A stretch of 8,053 bases of DNA, from assembly GCA_947464365.1 (NCBI GenBank), contig CANHWS010000158.1:1-8053 (forward strand). Direction: 5' to 3'. The notes under the pieces are model-generated. The model searched no databases, had not been told where the DNA came from, and saw nothing but the letters and a program-made list of their open reading frames with translations. Source of the DNA: Cytophagaceae bacterium (GTDB lineage: Bacteria > Bacteroidota > Bacteroidia > Cytophagales > Flexibacteraceae). A program made the position numbers and the translations under genes. Positions 1 through 7,110 of this stretch are shown one piece after another. How positions within the stretch are numbered: position 1 is the first letter of the stretch; each line of letters opens with the position of its first letter.

Positions 1-1937
1 GGATAGACAAACGGTTTGTTGTCAGCTAAATTAGCATTGGCTTCTTTACCAGGGAAAACTGATCGTAAGGTGGTCTGAAGGCTAGACTCTTCACTTTCTA
101 GGCTAGAGGCGGGGTCACCACGGTCGAAGGCGGTAATGCCGATTTGTTGTTGCCAGCCATTAGGCACGTTACGGATGCTATACTTATAGACAAAGGTATC
201 CTGACCTACGATCCAGGGCTGCGGCATCCGGATACTCGCAAAGCCATTGTCAGCAAAGATGTTATTCCCCTTGATGTCCCACTGAGCCATGGTGTCCAAT
301 ACGGACTCAGTAGCCTGTGGAGTAACGTCGAATGCAAACTTAGAGCCATAGATGCGATACCCTTCGAAGTCACGCTCGCGGGTTAGGCGGTCTAGGCTAC
401 GCTCGGCATTGGCTGTCCAGTAGATATCTATAGCGTTGTCCCGCGCGACGATGGTATCCTTAGGTGCATCTGGTGGGCTTGGAAGCAAAAAGCGGCCTCC
501 GCCAGTTTCAGCACCATTGTCTGGTTTGCCATCATAGTTGAGGTCATTGCCCTGAAAAATGGTCTGGACACGTGTAGCAGCGGTCGTGAGCAATTTGCGC
601 TGCTCTGGCGTGTCTAGCCAAAGCCCTTGACCATCTTCTTGTTTTTTGGCGCAGACTACTGCAAATGAAAAGGTTACGGTGTCGCCAGGGTAAACAGTTC
701 CAAAGGGACCAGCCGACACAAGCGAACTGCGGTTACCAGCTCCTCGTGTGTCGTTCTGGACTTGGGTAGGAGTCAAGCTATCGGTGGCAGAACCAGCTCC
801 GAAACGGTTAAATCCGCGGGTCATGTATTGATAGCGGATGTTATCGTTTGCTGGGCGGGTGTACCACTGGCGGTTCGGGTTGCTGAAGAACCAAGTGTAC
901 CAGTTATTGGTGAATCTGCTTTTTATTACTGGGTTCTGACTATTGATGAAGTAGGGATTGCGTTTATGGCCATAGACCTGTTCACGCAGTATTTTTCCTT
1001 GAGCATCCCGCAATAGGTTGCCATTTCCATCGCGTAGGACGAAGCCGTTGGCATCACGGACGGTGTCTTTGTAATACCCACCAAGATACTTGACACCGAC
1101 ATAGCTATTTGCTCGTTCCTCGTTGCGTGGGTCTGGGTTGGCGTCGAACTCGTATGCAATGTCGAGGGAGTCGATATAGCCATTGCCGCCCTTGTTGTAG
1201 AAGTTGGTACCAGCAGTTGGTTGGACAACATTGATGTTGCGGACAACACCCTCGAACCAGAAACCAGCAGCAAAATTGCTGATGGTGTCACGGCCGACAT
1301 TCCGCACTTTGTACTCCAGGATTACAAAATTGCGGGTGGCAGATAGGCTCCAGTTATAAGAAGCCATATCTACTGCTAGGCCCAGAGGTGCGCGGTCTGT
1401 ATTATCAATCCTGATCTGGGTTCCCGGTACAAAAACAGCAGCCGTATCTGCAAAGTTGGTGTAGAAGTCTTGCGTAGAAAGGGCTTGAGGCCTGAAGAGG
1501 TTACCAGCGCTTTTGTCATTGCTGATCTCTGTCATTGTCTTGCCCATGGGGGCGAAGAACTCAAAGTCGCGCGAGCCTACACTGTAAGCTCGGCTAACGT
1601 TGTAGGCTCCTGTACTGACACCAATTGCATTACGCTGTTTGCTGCGTCCACCCATCCAGATACCACCGTATTGGATGTGCTCGACCCCACTGCTGCGGGG
1701 AAACTGCATCGAGGCATACCGGCCATCGCTACAAACACCAGGGACCCATGTGCCGCTGAATCCGTTCCCAAGGACACCATTCCGGTCGATTGTTACATAG
1801 ACCTCGCTGGCCTTCGTTTGTTTTTCTATCACGCCACATGATACCTGCTGTGCCATCACGACAGAGCTAGCCACGAGGGCTACCAGTGTCAACACTGGGA
1901 TGGTCAAGCGGGTAATATGTGTCAGGGTCCTGAGCAT
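1..1937 (-). CDS. Large exported protein of unknown function, type-IX-secretion style (3' end outside window)
   Basis: The frame is open from the ATG at 1937 to the window edge, giving 645 residues with no stop. Residues 1-29 look like a signal peptide: basic start (R3, R10), hydrophobic stretch about 11-28, and cleavage likely after VMA (29), before QQ. The mature part is rich in Asn, Gly, Thr and aromatic residues, as expected of a beta-rich surface protein. Visible pieces are a DxNxDGxxD loop at 465-473 (calcium-binding type, dockerin-like), a fibronectin-III-like stretch from about 488 (PSPPDAPKD, then IDIYW, then DFEGYRIYGS at 523-532), and three 8-residue repeats at 294-317. I do not recognise a catalytic domain. 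Proteins of this style in Bacteroidota usually end in a sorting domain, which would lie beyond the window. An in-frame ATG at 1973 would add 12 residues; 1937 gives the more typical signal peptide. It lies 29 bases after the nuclease gene and is probably co-transcribed with it. Existence is near certain; function is unknown. Confidence 0.9.
   Translation of the reverse strand, partial: MLRTLTHITRLTIPVLTLVALVASSVVMAQQVSCGVIEKQTKASEVYVTIDRNGVLGNGFSGTWVPGVCSDGRYASMQFPRSSGVEHIQYGGIWMGGRSKQRNAIGVSTGAYNVSRAYSVGSRDFEFFAPMGKTMTEISNDKSAGNLFRPQALSTQDFYTNFADTAAVFVPGTQIRIDNTDRAPLGLAVDMASYNWSLSATRNFVILEYKVRNVGRDTISNFAAGFWFEGVVRNINVVQPTAGTNFYNKGGNGYIDSLDIAYEFDANPDPRNEERANSYVGVKYLGGYYKDTVRDANGFVLRDGNGNLLRDAQGKILREQVYGHKRNPYFINSQNPVIKSRFTNNWYTWFFSNPNRQWYTRPANDNIRYQYMTRGFNRFGAGSATDSLTPTQVQNDTRGAGNRSSLVSAGPFGTVYPGDTVTFSFAVVCAKKQEDGQGLWLDTPEQRKLLTTAATRVQTIFQGNDLNYDGKPDNGAETGGGRFLLPSPPDAPKDTIVARDNAIDIYWTANAERSLDRLTRERDFEGYRIYGSKFAFDVTPQATESVLDTMAQWDIKGNNIFADNGFASIRMPQPWIVGQDTFVYKYSIRNVPNGWQQQIGITAFDRGDPASSLESEESSLQTTLRSVFPGKEANANLADNKPFVY
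987..1058 (-). repeat. Three tandem 8-codon repeats (R-D-x-x-G-x-x-L) in the exported protein
   Basis: Residues 294-317 read RDANGFVL, RDGNGNLL, RDAQGKIL, followed by the beginning of a fourth unit (R-E). Each unit is 24 bases. The codons differ between units (for example CGT, CGC and CGG for the Arg), so the copies are old or held by selection on the peptide rather than recent DNA duplications. The role is unknown. Confidence 0.7.
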
Positions 1938-1966
1938 GAAGCGGTGTAAAGACTTGGCAGAAACGA

Positions 1967-3277
1967 CTACCATATAAACAGTTTGGTAGGTTTGATGAGA
2001 ATTGTGGAGCCACTTATCTGGGCCCAATATGCGCCAGTTGGCATATCCCCAACACGGAAAGTTACCTGGTTATCGGCAGTTTCCTCTGACTTGGCAACCC
2101 GTAGGACTTGTCCTGCACTATTGCATAGGGTCATGGTCAGTTGCTGATCGAGAGCTGTAGGTATGGTGCCGCTAATCGTTTGTGTTGCTACGTTGTACCT
2201 AAAGCTTGGAGTTAGGACTGCAGACTTGGAGTCAAGACTTGTAATTACAGGTCGATTTACCCTCAGCTTAAGGACAATCGGGAGGTGATCGCTAAAGTTA
2301 ACCATGGCCGAAAGTACATTGGCTGGAGCCGAGTTATTGCCAGAAACGTTAACTGTGTTATTGTAAACACGACCATTATTGCCGATGGCTTTGTAACTAT
2401 TTGGGACAATGGAAACCCCGTTAGAGTCACGCAGTAGGTATTGGTTAGCCAAGAAAAGGTCAAAACGATCATCCAGACCACCACTAGAAAGGCAACCATT
2501 ACTAGTCACGACAGAACTTTGGGTGTGGTATTGCGCAAAAATCTGGTTGGATGTCCATGTCCCCAGGGCATTTAGTGGATCTGAGAACCTAACAGGGCCC
2601 CAAGTGTTGCGGGCCATGAGCCGTGTCAGTGCAGGCTCAGCGGATGAGGAGCAGTTGAAGTCACCCTGCATAATAACTGCACCCCTTACACGGTTGGTGG
2701 TAAGGTAGTTGACGACAGCATCAGCCATTAGTCGACGAGAGGTGCTGTCTGAAGGTGCGCTACCTGCCTTGAGGTGGCATATCAGGATATTGATAAAAGC
2801 TGTGTCTCGGTTGGTAGCTAGGTCGCCAGATTTGTAGTACAGTTTGAAGTGATCTATCGTCCTGACTGGAGCATTGATAGCTGTATGGCTCTTGAGAATA
2901 ACTTTGTTGGTATTGTAATATAGGGTATTGACTATGTCGCTGTTGGCATTGTTAAGCAATCGGTCACGGCTAAAAACACCATATCCTAAACCATTCAGGA
3001 TGTTTTTGGGCCGATCAGCTGTTGCTTCGAAACGTACCATCTCGTTCACACCCAAAATGTCAGGGCGTGTGTATGACAAAATGGTCGTGAGGTAGGGGTC
3101 CTTGATGGCTACCCCATTAATGGCAGCTGTACAGCCAGGGATGTTGAGATTGCCGTAGTTGGTGAGGTTGTATTGCATCACCTTCAGCGTATCCTGAGCG
3201 TATGCCTGGACACCAAGCAGCCAGCAGACTACTATGGCTTTCAGAAGACGTGAAATTTGGAGTTGGTATATTGGCAT
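1967..3277 (-). CDS. Secreted endonuclease/exonuclease/phosphatase-family protein with C-terminal sorting-type tail
   Basis: This 436-residue protein probably hydrolyses phosphodiester or phosphomonoester bonds outside the cytoplasm; the substrate (DNA, RNA, lipid or sugar phosphate) cannot be read from sequence. Residues 1-27 form a signal peptide (hydrophobic core about 14-22, cleavage likely after AYA). The EEP (DNase I-like) domain spans about 30-338 with its usual active-site set: MQYNL (N37), DILGVNEM (E79), ICHLKA (H168), GDFN (D206, N208) and SDHLP (D330, H331). All metal and catalytic positions appear intact. Residues about 342-436 form a separate beta-rich tail with 'SAGQVL' near 387 and 'MPTGAYWAQI' near 412. 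This resembles type A sorting domains of the type IX secretion system, although the usual Y-P-N-P motif is absent and the end (LFIW) is atypical. The stop is TAG at 1967-1969. It starts a two-gene unit with the exported protein downstream and has its own promoter candidate. The fold assignment is solid; the sorting tail is inferred. Confidence 0.93.
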   Translation of the reverse strand: MPIYQLQISRLLKAIVVCWLLGVQAYAQDTLKVMQYNLTNYGNLNIPGCTAAINGVAIKDPYLTTILSYTRPDILGVNEMVRFEATADRPKNILNGLGYGVFSRDRLLNNANSDIVNTLYYNTNKVILKSHTAINAPVRTIDHFKLYYKSGDLATNRDTAFINILICHLKAGSAPSDSTSRRLMADAVVNYLTTNRVRGAVIMQGDFNCSSSAEPALTRLMARNTWGPVRFSDPLNALGTWTSNQIFAQYHTQSSVVTSNGCLSSGGLDDRFDLFLANQYLLRDSNGVSIVPNSYKAIGNNGRVYNNTVNVSGNNSAPANVLSAMVNFSDHLPIVLKLRVNRPVITSLDSKSAVLTPSFRYNVATQTISGTIPTALDQQLTMTLCNSAGQVLRVAKSEETADNQVTFRVGDMPTGAYWAQISGSTILIKPTKLFIW

Positions 3278-3540
3278 AGCTCTACAGATGCAAAAATACC
3301 CCAGGCATCCGGTGGCAATGTTATGCCAAGGTTAACAAAATGAGATAAGGTGTTGGGTTGCTGAAGCCACACAACGGCCATTTTGTTTGATTTATGGATA
3401 GGTACTTGTTTTTACTTTACTCCATTTTTTAGGCGTAAAAAATAGTATTTATATAATTTGGCCCAACTCATTGCCTTGCTTACAATACCCATACCTTCTC
3501 ATAGATCTTTATGTGTGTCAGCTAGAGTTGGTCTAGGTGC
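3278..3540. other. Non-coding spacer between the lipid A block and the nuclease gene
   Basis: Together with the terminator and the short tail after lpxA this makes a 326-base gene-free gap. I see no credible ORF, tRNA or repeat family in it. The stretch about 3410-3470 is AT-rich and contains a small perfect hairpin (7-bp arms T6A / TA6 around GGCG, 3425-3442). The nuclease promoter candidate lies at its left end. The gap separates two transcription units with the same direction. Confidence 0.6.
3291..3318 (-). promoter_or_regulatory. Candidate Bacteroidota-type promoter for the secreted nuclease
   Basis: Reading on the minus strand, TTG (3318-3316) is followed by 17 bases and then TATTTTTG (3298-3291), which fits TTG-N17-23-TAnnTTTG of Bacteroidota housekeeping promoters. 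Transcription would start only a few bases before the ATG at 3277, giving a very short leader. This is a pattern match, not proof. Confidence 0.5.
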
Positions 3541-3572
3541 AAAAAAAAGCAGGCCGCGATAACACGACCTGC
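3541..3572 (-). terminator. Rho-independent terminator of the lpxC-fabZ-lpxA unit
   Basis: On the minus strand, GCAGGTCG (3572-3565) pairs with CGGCCTGC (3556-3549) across an 8-base loop. The stem is 8 bp with one G-U pair and is followed directly by eight T (3548-3541). It lies 31 bases after the lpxA stop codon. Confidence 0.9.
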
Positions 3573-3603
3573 AGAAGTATAAAGCTGAAGCGCTGCTGTG
3601 CCC

Positions 3604-4386
3604 TTACTCGCGGGTGAAACCCTTCATAATGCCCCGCTCCGAGTTGCGGATGAAGTTGGTGATCTCGTCGCGCTCGTCACTAGGAGGGCATTCCATCTCG
3701 ATGCGGTCAAGGGCCTTAGAGACGTTGTTGCCTCCGAGGTAGATGATGCGGTAGATGTCCTGAATCTCTTTGATTTTTTGGTTGCTATAACCACGACGGC
3801 GGAGGCCAATGCTGTTAATGCCTGCATAAACCATCGGTTCACGGCCAGCCTTGATAAATGGCGGGATGTCCTTCCGGATCAATGACCCACCGGCTACCAT
3901 GGTATGAGCGCCGATTTTGGTGAACTGGTGGATGGCTGATGATCCCCCAATTACAGCCCAATCGTCAACGGTGCAATGCCCAGCAATCTGGACGTTGTTG
4001 ATGATGATAACATTGTCGCCGACTGTGCAGTCATGGCCCAAGTGGCTGTATGCCATCAGCATACAGTTGCTCCCGATGACAGTTTTGTACTTGTCGGTTG
4101 TGCCACGGCTGATGGTGACGCACTCTCTGATTACGGTGTTGTCACCGATGTAAACGAAGGTTTCGACATCGTTAAACTTGAGCGACTGAGGAAAACCGGA
4201 AATGCAAGCACCTGGAAATATTTTGACGTTTTTGCCAATTCTTGCGCCTTCCATGATCGTCACGTGTGAACCTATCCAGGTCCCGTCGCCGATCTCAACG
4301 TTTTTGTTTATGGTCACGAATGGTTCAATGACCACGTTCGCCCCAATTTTAGCCTCGGGATGTATGTAGGCAAGTGGTTGTATCAT
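3604..4386 (-). CDS. lpxA: UDP-N-acetylglucosamine acyltransferase LpxA
   Basis: This 260-residue cytoplasmic enzyme catalyses the first step of lipid A synthesis: transfer of a 3-hydroxyacyl chain from ACP to the 3-OH of UDP-GlcNAc. Residues about 1-190 are left-handed beta-helix hexapeptide repeats (IGANVVI, IGDGTWIG, IGKNVKI and so on). The family's catalytic block is present as SHLGHDCTVGDN, with H118 matching E. coli His125. AGHCTVDD (H137) and AIHQF (H153) also match conserved positions. The C-terminal helical part begins near NSIGLRRRGYS (191-201), typical of LpxA and not of LpxD. The length equals the family norm of about 260. Its ATG overlaps the lpxC-fabZ stop (ATGA), implying translational coupling. 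The stop is TAA, followed by a strong terminator. Confidence 0.97.
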   Translation of the reverse strand: MIQPLAYIHPEAKIGANVVIEPFVTINKNVEIGDGTWIGSHVTIMEGARIGKNVKIFPGACISGFPQSLKFNDVETFVYIGDNTVIRECVTISRGTTDKYKTVIGSNCMLMAYSHLGHDCTVGDNVIIINNVQIAGHCTVDDWAVIGGSSAIHQFTKIGAHTMVAGGSLIRKDIPPFIKAGREPMVYAGINSIGLRRRGYSNQKIKEIQDIYRIIYLGGNNVSKALDRIEMECPPSDERDEITNFIRNSERGIMKGFTRE

Positions 4387-5777
4387 GATGCTTTGGGGGC
4401 AAGAATGGCAGATAGAGTTGCCTCACAAACGATGGTATCGCACACAAAGGCTTGGCTACGCATCTTGACGATACCACGGCGAATAGGGGCCATGAGTTCG
4501 CATTTGAAGATTACGGTATCGCCCGGGACGACCATCTTCTTGAACCGACACTCGTCAATGCCGAGGAAGTAGGTCCAGTAGTTTTCTGGGTCTTCGTAGG
4601 TGTTAAGCGCAAGGATACCACCAGTTTGGGCCATGGCCTCAATCAGAAGGACCCCAGGCATCACTGGGTTGCCAGGGAAGTGACCTTGGAAAAATGGCTC
4701 GTTGATCGTGACGTTCTTAACGCCAGTTACAACAGTGCTGTCCAGGTAGATGATCTTGTCAATGAGCCTAAATGGGTAGGCATGCGGCAACATTTTGTAG
4801 ATCTTGTTGACATCAACCACTGGTGGGGTTTTAGGGTCGTACACGGGCACGGCCTTACTAATTTGTTCCATCATCTTCCTTTTTAGTTTTTTGGCGAACT
4901 CAAAGTTAGCCGCATGCCCTGGGCGCGCTGCCAAGATTTGTGCTTTAATAGGCCGACCTGCCAATGCCAAGTCGCCCATGACGTCAAGCAGTTTGTGTCT
5001 GGCAGGTTCGTTTTTGTAGTGTAGCTCAACGTTGTTGAGGTAGCCTTCGCTCCGGACTTCGACCCTTGGTTTGTTGAACAACTTGGCCAAATAGTCTAGG
5101 TCGTTGTCGTCTACCACACGGTCCACGATCACGATGGCGTTGCTTAGGTCCCCGCCTTTAATAAGATCCTGTTTGTACAGGAACTCAAGTTCGTGTAGGA
5201 AACAAAAGGTCCGGCAGCCCGCAATTTCCTTTGCAAACCGCGTGATGTTTGTCAAGGATGCGTGTTGGCTTCCTAGTACAGGCGAGTTGTAGTCGATCAT
5301 GACTGTCACCCGATAGTCATTGAGGGGTAAGGCGGCGATCTCAACATCGCGTGCTTCATCTTTGTAGATGATAGGCTCGGTGACCTCAAAGTAGTGCCTA
5401 AAGGCGTTTTGCTCTTCGACACCAACTTCCTCTAGCATCTCGACATAGGGGCCAGCGCTTCCGTCCAGGATGGGGGTCTCGATGGCGTTCATCTCCACCA
5501 TGACATTGTCAACTTGCATACCAACTAGGGCTGCAAGGCAATGCTCAACGGTGCTGACGCGTGCGCCATTTTTTTCAAGTGTCGTGCCACGGCTTAGGTC
5601 CACGACGTAGTCCACATCGGCTTCAACTACTGGCTCGCCAGGTAGATCAATGCGTTTGAACTTGATGCCATGGTTGATGGCAGCGGGCCGGAACGTAAGG
5701 GTGCAGATAACACCTGTATGCAACCCGACCCCTTCGATACTGATAGGGGCCTTGATGGTATGCTGTTTGGTATTCAT
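4383..5777 (-). CDS. lpxC-fabZ: Bifunctional LpxC-FabZ: UDP-3-O-acyl-GlcNAc deacetylase / 3-hydroxyacyl-ACP dehydratase
   Basis: This is a 464-residue fusion, characteristic of Bacteroidota. Residues about 1-305 are LpxC, the zinc deacetylase that performs the committed step of lipid A synthesis. It carries the amino-terminal IEGVGLHTG, zinc ligands H79 (VEHCLAAL), H261 and D265 (HKLLD), general base E78 and H288 (PGHAAN). Residues about 320-464 are FabZ, a hot-dog-fold dehydratase of fatty acid elongation, with PHAYPF (331-336) and the catalytic pair H366 (GHFPG) and E380 (LIEAMAQ), spaced 14 apart as in the family. Both active sites look intact. The ATG at 5777 is preferred because it places IEGVGLHTG at the usual distance and gives the usual length. 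An in-frame ATG at 5852 would add 25 residues unlike the family and would lie upstream of the promoter candidate. The stop overlaps the lpxA start by 4 bases. Having both activities in one chain links lipid A commitment to use of the 3-hydroxyacyl-ACP pool. Confidence 0.97.
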   Translation of the reverse strand: MNTKQHTIKAPISIEGVGLHTGVICTLTFRPAAINHGIKFKRIDLPGEPVVEADVDYVVDLSRGTTLEKNGARVSTVEHCLAALVGMQVDNVMVEMNAIETPILDGSAGPYVEMLEEVGVEEQNAFRHYFEVTEPIIYKDEARDVEIAALPLNDYRVTVMIDYNSPVLGSQHASLTNITRFAKEIAGCRTFCFLHELEFLYKQDLIKGGDLSNAIVIVDRVVDDNDLDYLAKLFNKPRVEVRSEGYLNNVELHYKNEPARHKLLDVMGDLALAGRPIKAQILAARPGHAANFEFAKKLKRKMMEQISKAVPVYDPKTPPVVDVNKIYKMLPHAYPFRLIDKIIYLDSTVVTGVKNVTINEPFFQGHFPGNPVMPGVLLIEAMAQTGGILALNTYEDPENYWTYFLGIDECRFKKMVVPGDTVIFKCELMAPIRRGIVKMRSQAFVCDTIVCEATLSAILAPKAS

Positions 5778-5785
5778 ATAAGTCC

Positions 5786-5814
5786 CAAAAGTAGTGACCT
5801 TTTTTGGTACCAAA
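5786..5814 (-). promoter_or_regulatory. Candidate promoter for lpxC-fabZ-lpxA
   Basis: On the minus strand, TTTG (5814-5811) is separated by 17 bases from TACTTTTG (5793-5786), an exact match to TTTG / TAnnTTTG. The -7 element ends 8 bases before the chosen ATG at 5777, so the transcript would be leaderless or nearly so. It suggests that lpxC-fabZ and lpxA can be transcribed apart from lpxD. This is a pattern match only. Confidence 0.5.
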
Positions 5815-5816
5815 AA
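5801..5816. promoter_or_regulatory. Perfect 16-bp palindrome over the -33 element, possible operator
   Basis: TTTTTGGTACCAAAAA is a perfect inverted repeat with no spacer. It covers the TTTG element of the lpxC promoter candidate. Its position suits a dimeric repressor, but no regulator is identified and an 8-bp arm can arise by chance. Confidence 0.3.
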
Positions 5817-5930
5817 GCCTAGATCAGTACTGACGGTCGCTTTAGCTGACAAGAATGCCCTTAGTTAGGTATAGAAGGGCAATTCTGTCGCTTGGTTAAC
5901 GATTTGCTAAGGTTAAAAAAAACACTCCAT

Positions 5931-5999
5931 TTCCTGACCTTGCAGCGTAGGAACCCAGACGAACGATTTTAAACAAACCGGTTATGGTGAAGTCAGGAA
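5931..5999 (-). other. Imperfect inverted repeat in the lpxD-lpxC gap
   Basis: TTCCTGAC (5931-5938) is matched by GTCAGGAA (5992-5999). With one bulged base the arms extend by two more pairs (5940-5941 with 5990-5991). The loop is about 48 bases. A run of eight T on the minus strand (5922-5915) follows the stem after 8 bases. That distance is too long for a normal intrinsic terminator, so its role as a weak terminator, attenuator or nothing at all is open. Confidence 0.3.
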
Positions 6000-6004
6000 G
6001 CAAA

Positions 6005-7048
6005 TTAGGCACCTGTTTGCTGTTGTTTCTCGTTCTGCTCTAGCTGATTGACACGCTTGGCGAGTTTGTCCAGACGTTGGACGTGTAGCACACTCCGGAG
6101 ATACTCCTTGATCGGCATCATCGGGCTGCCCATCCAGAGCTGGTCGGCGTTTGTGATGCTAGCATGGACACCTGTCTGAGCGCCAAATTTGGACCCATCA
6201 GCAATTTTGAGGTGGTCAGAAAAGCCCACTTGGCCGCCTATAATGCAGTTGGCCCCGATGGTGGTGCTACCCGCAATGCCAGACTGGGAGGCCATGACAG
6301 TATTCTGCCCAATGGTCACATTGTGCCCTACCTGTACCAAGTTGTCGAGCTTGACCCCTTGTTTGATCAAGGTGCTACCCATTGTCGCTCGATCGATGGT
6401 GGTATTGGCGCCTACCTCAACATAATCTTCGAGCACGACATTGCCGAGCTGGGGGACGGCCTTGTATGTGCCATCTGCTTGTGGTTGGTAGCCAAATCCT
6501 GGTGTCCCGATGGTGCAGCCGGCGTTGACCACACAGCCCTTACCGATCACGGTGTTAGCCAATATGCGGACCCCTGGATGGATGATGCTGCCATCGCCTA
6601 TCGTTACGTTGTCTCCTATATAGGCATGAGGGTGGATCTTGACTTGCTGACCTAAAGTCACGTTATGGCCGATATAACTAAAGGCGCCACGGTAGACTCC
6701 TTCGCCAACAACTGTGTTCTGGCCAATGTAGCTAGGCTCTTCTACACCAACCTTTGTCATTTCCTGCAACTTGGCGTATTGCTCCAGCAACCCAACAAAG
6801 GCTGCATGCGGGTCCTTGACCACAATCTGGACCGCATTGATTTCACCCTTGGGTACAAACGTATCAGCGACCAAGACGGCAGAGGCAGTCGTGGTATAGA
6901 TGTATTGCTCGTAGTCTGCATTGGCCAAAAAGCTGATCGCACCGGGTTTGCCGTCATTTAGTTTGCAAACGTTGTTGATGGCTTGGTCTGGGTTGCCAAG
7001 GAGCTGGCCTCCTATCAGAGCAGCAATTTGTCCGGTTGTGATGTGCAT
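6005..7048 (-). CDS. lpxD: UDP-3-O-(3-hydroxyacyl)glucosamine N-acyltransferase LpxD
   Basis: This 347-residue cytoplasmic enzyme adds the N-linked 3-hydroxyacyl chain to UDP-3-O-acyl-glucosamine, the step after LpxC. Residues about 1-100 are the uridine-binding amino-terminal domain (ITTGQIAALIGG, then GKPGAISFLANADYEQYIY). Residues about 105-315 are left-handed beta-helix repeats. The family signature TIGTPGFGYQPQADG (179-193), the ANTTIDRATMGST block (214-226) and the catalytic His H242 in VQVGHNVTIG are present; H279 (FSDHL) matches the second conserved His. The C-terminal stretch 320-345 is a short Gln-rich helix or coiled coil (VNQLEQNEKQQQ). Length agrees with the family. It starts 62 bases after the HD gene, with no recognisable promoter between, so the two are probably co-transcribed. 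The stop is TAA; a 227-base gap separates it from lpxC-fabZ. Confidence 0.97.
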   Translation of the reverse strand: MHITTGQIAALIGGQLLGNPDQAINNVCKLNDGKPGAISFLANADYEQYIYTTTASAVLVADTFVPKGEINAVQIVVKDPHAAFVGLLEQYAKLQEMTKVGVEEPSYIGQNTVVGEGVYRGAFSYIGHNVTLGQQVKIHPHAYIGDNVTIGDGSIIHPGVRILANTVIGKGCVVNAGCTIGTPGFGYQPQADGTYKAVPQLGNVVLEDYVEVGANTTIDRATMGSTLIKQGVKLDNLVQVGHNVTIGQNTVMASQSGIAGSTTIGANCIIGGQVGFSDHLKIADGSKFGAQTGVHASITNADQLWMGSPMMPIKEYLRSVLHVQRLDKLAKRVNQLEQNEKQQQTGA

Positions 7049-7110
7049 AGTGGTCTAGAGTGATAATAGTAGGGTAGTAGTTTGGTTTGGCCCGATCTAC
7101 GGCTTTTAGC

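Noticed and set aside
926..1841. Short open frames on both strands within the left 1.9 kb (926-1300 minus, 1470-1841 plus, 1577-1780 minus)
   Set aside because: The single long minus-strand frame from 1937 to the edge explains this region, with signal peptide and domain-like segments. The short frames are its shadows.
4452..4886. Plus-strand 144-codon open frame opposite the FabZ half
   Set aside because: It is antisense to intact catalytic sequence, with no promoter or family features of its own.
5778..5852. A longer amino terminus for LpxC-FabZ from the in-frame ATG at 5852
   Set aside because: The extra 25 residues do not resemble the family, the protein from 5777 has the usual length, and the promoter candidate lies within the extension.
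6164..6655. Plus-strand 163-codon open frame opposite lpxD
   Set aside because: It lies wholly antisense to a clear LpxD with all signature motifs, and its translation shows no recognisable features. Hexapeptide-repeat genes often leave open antisense frames.
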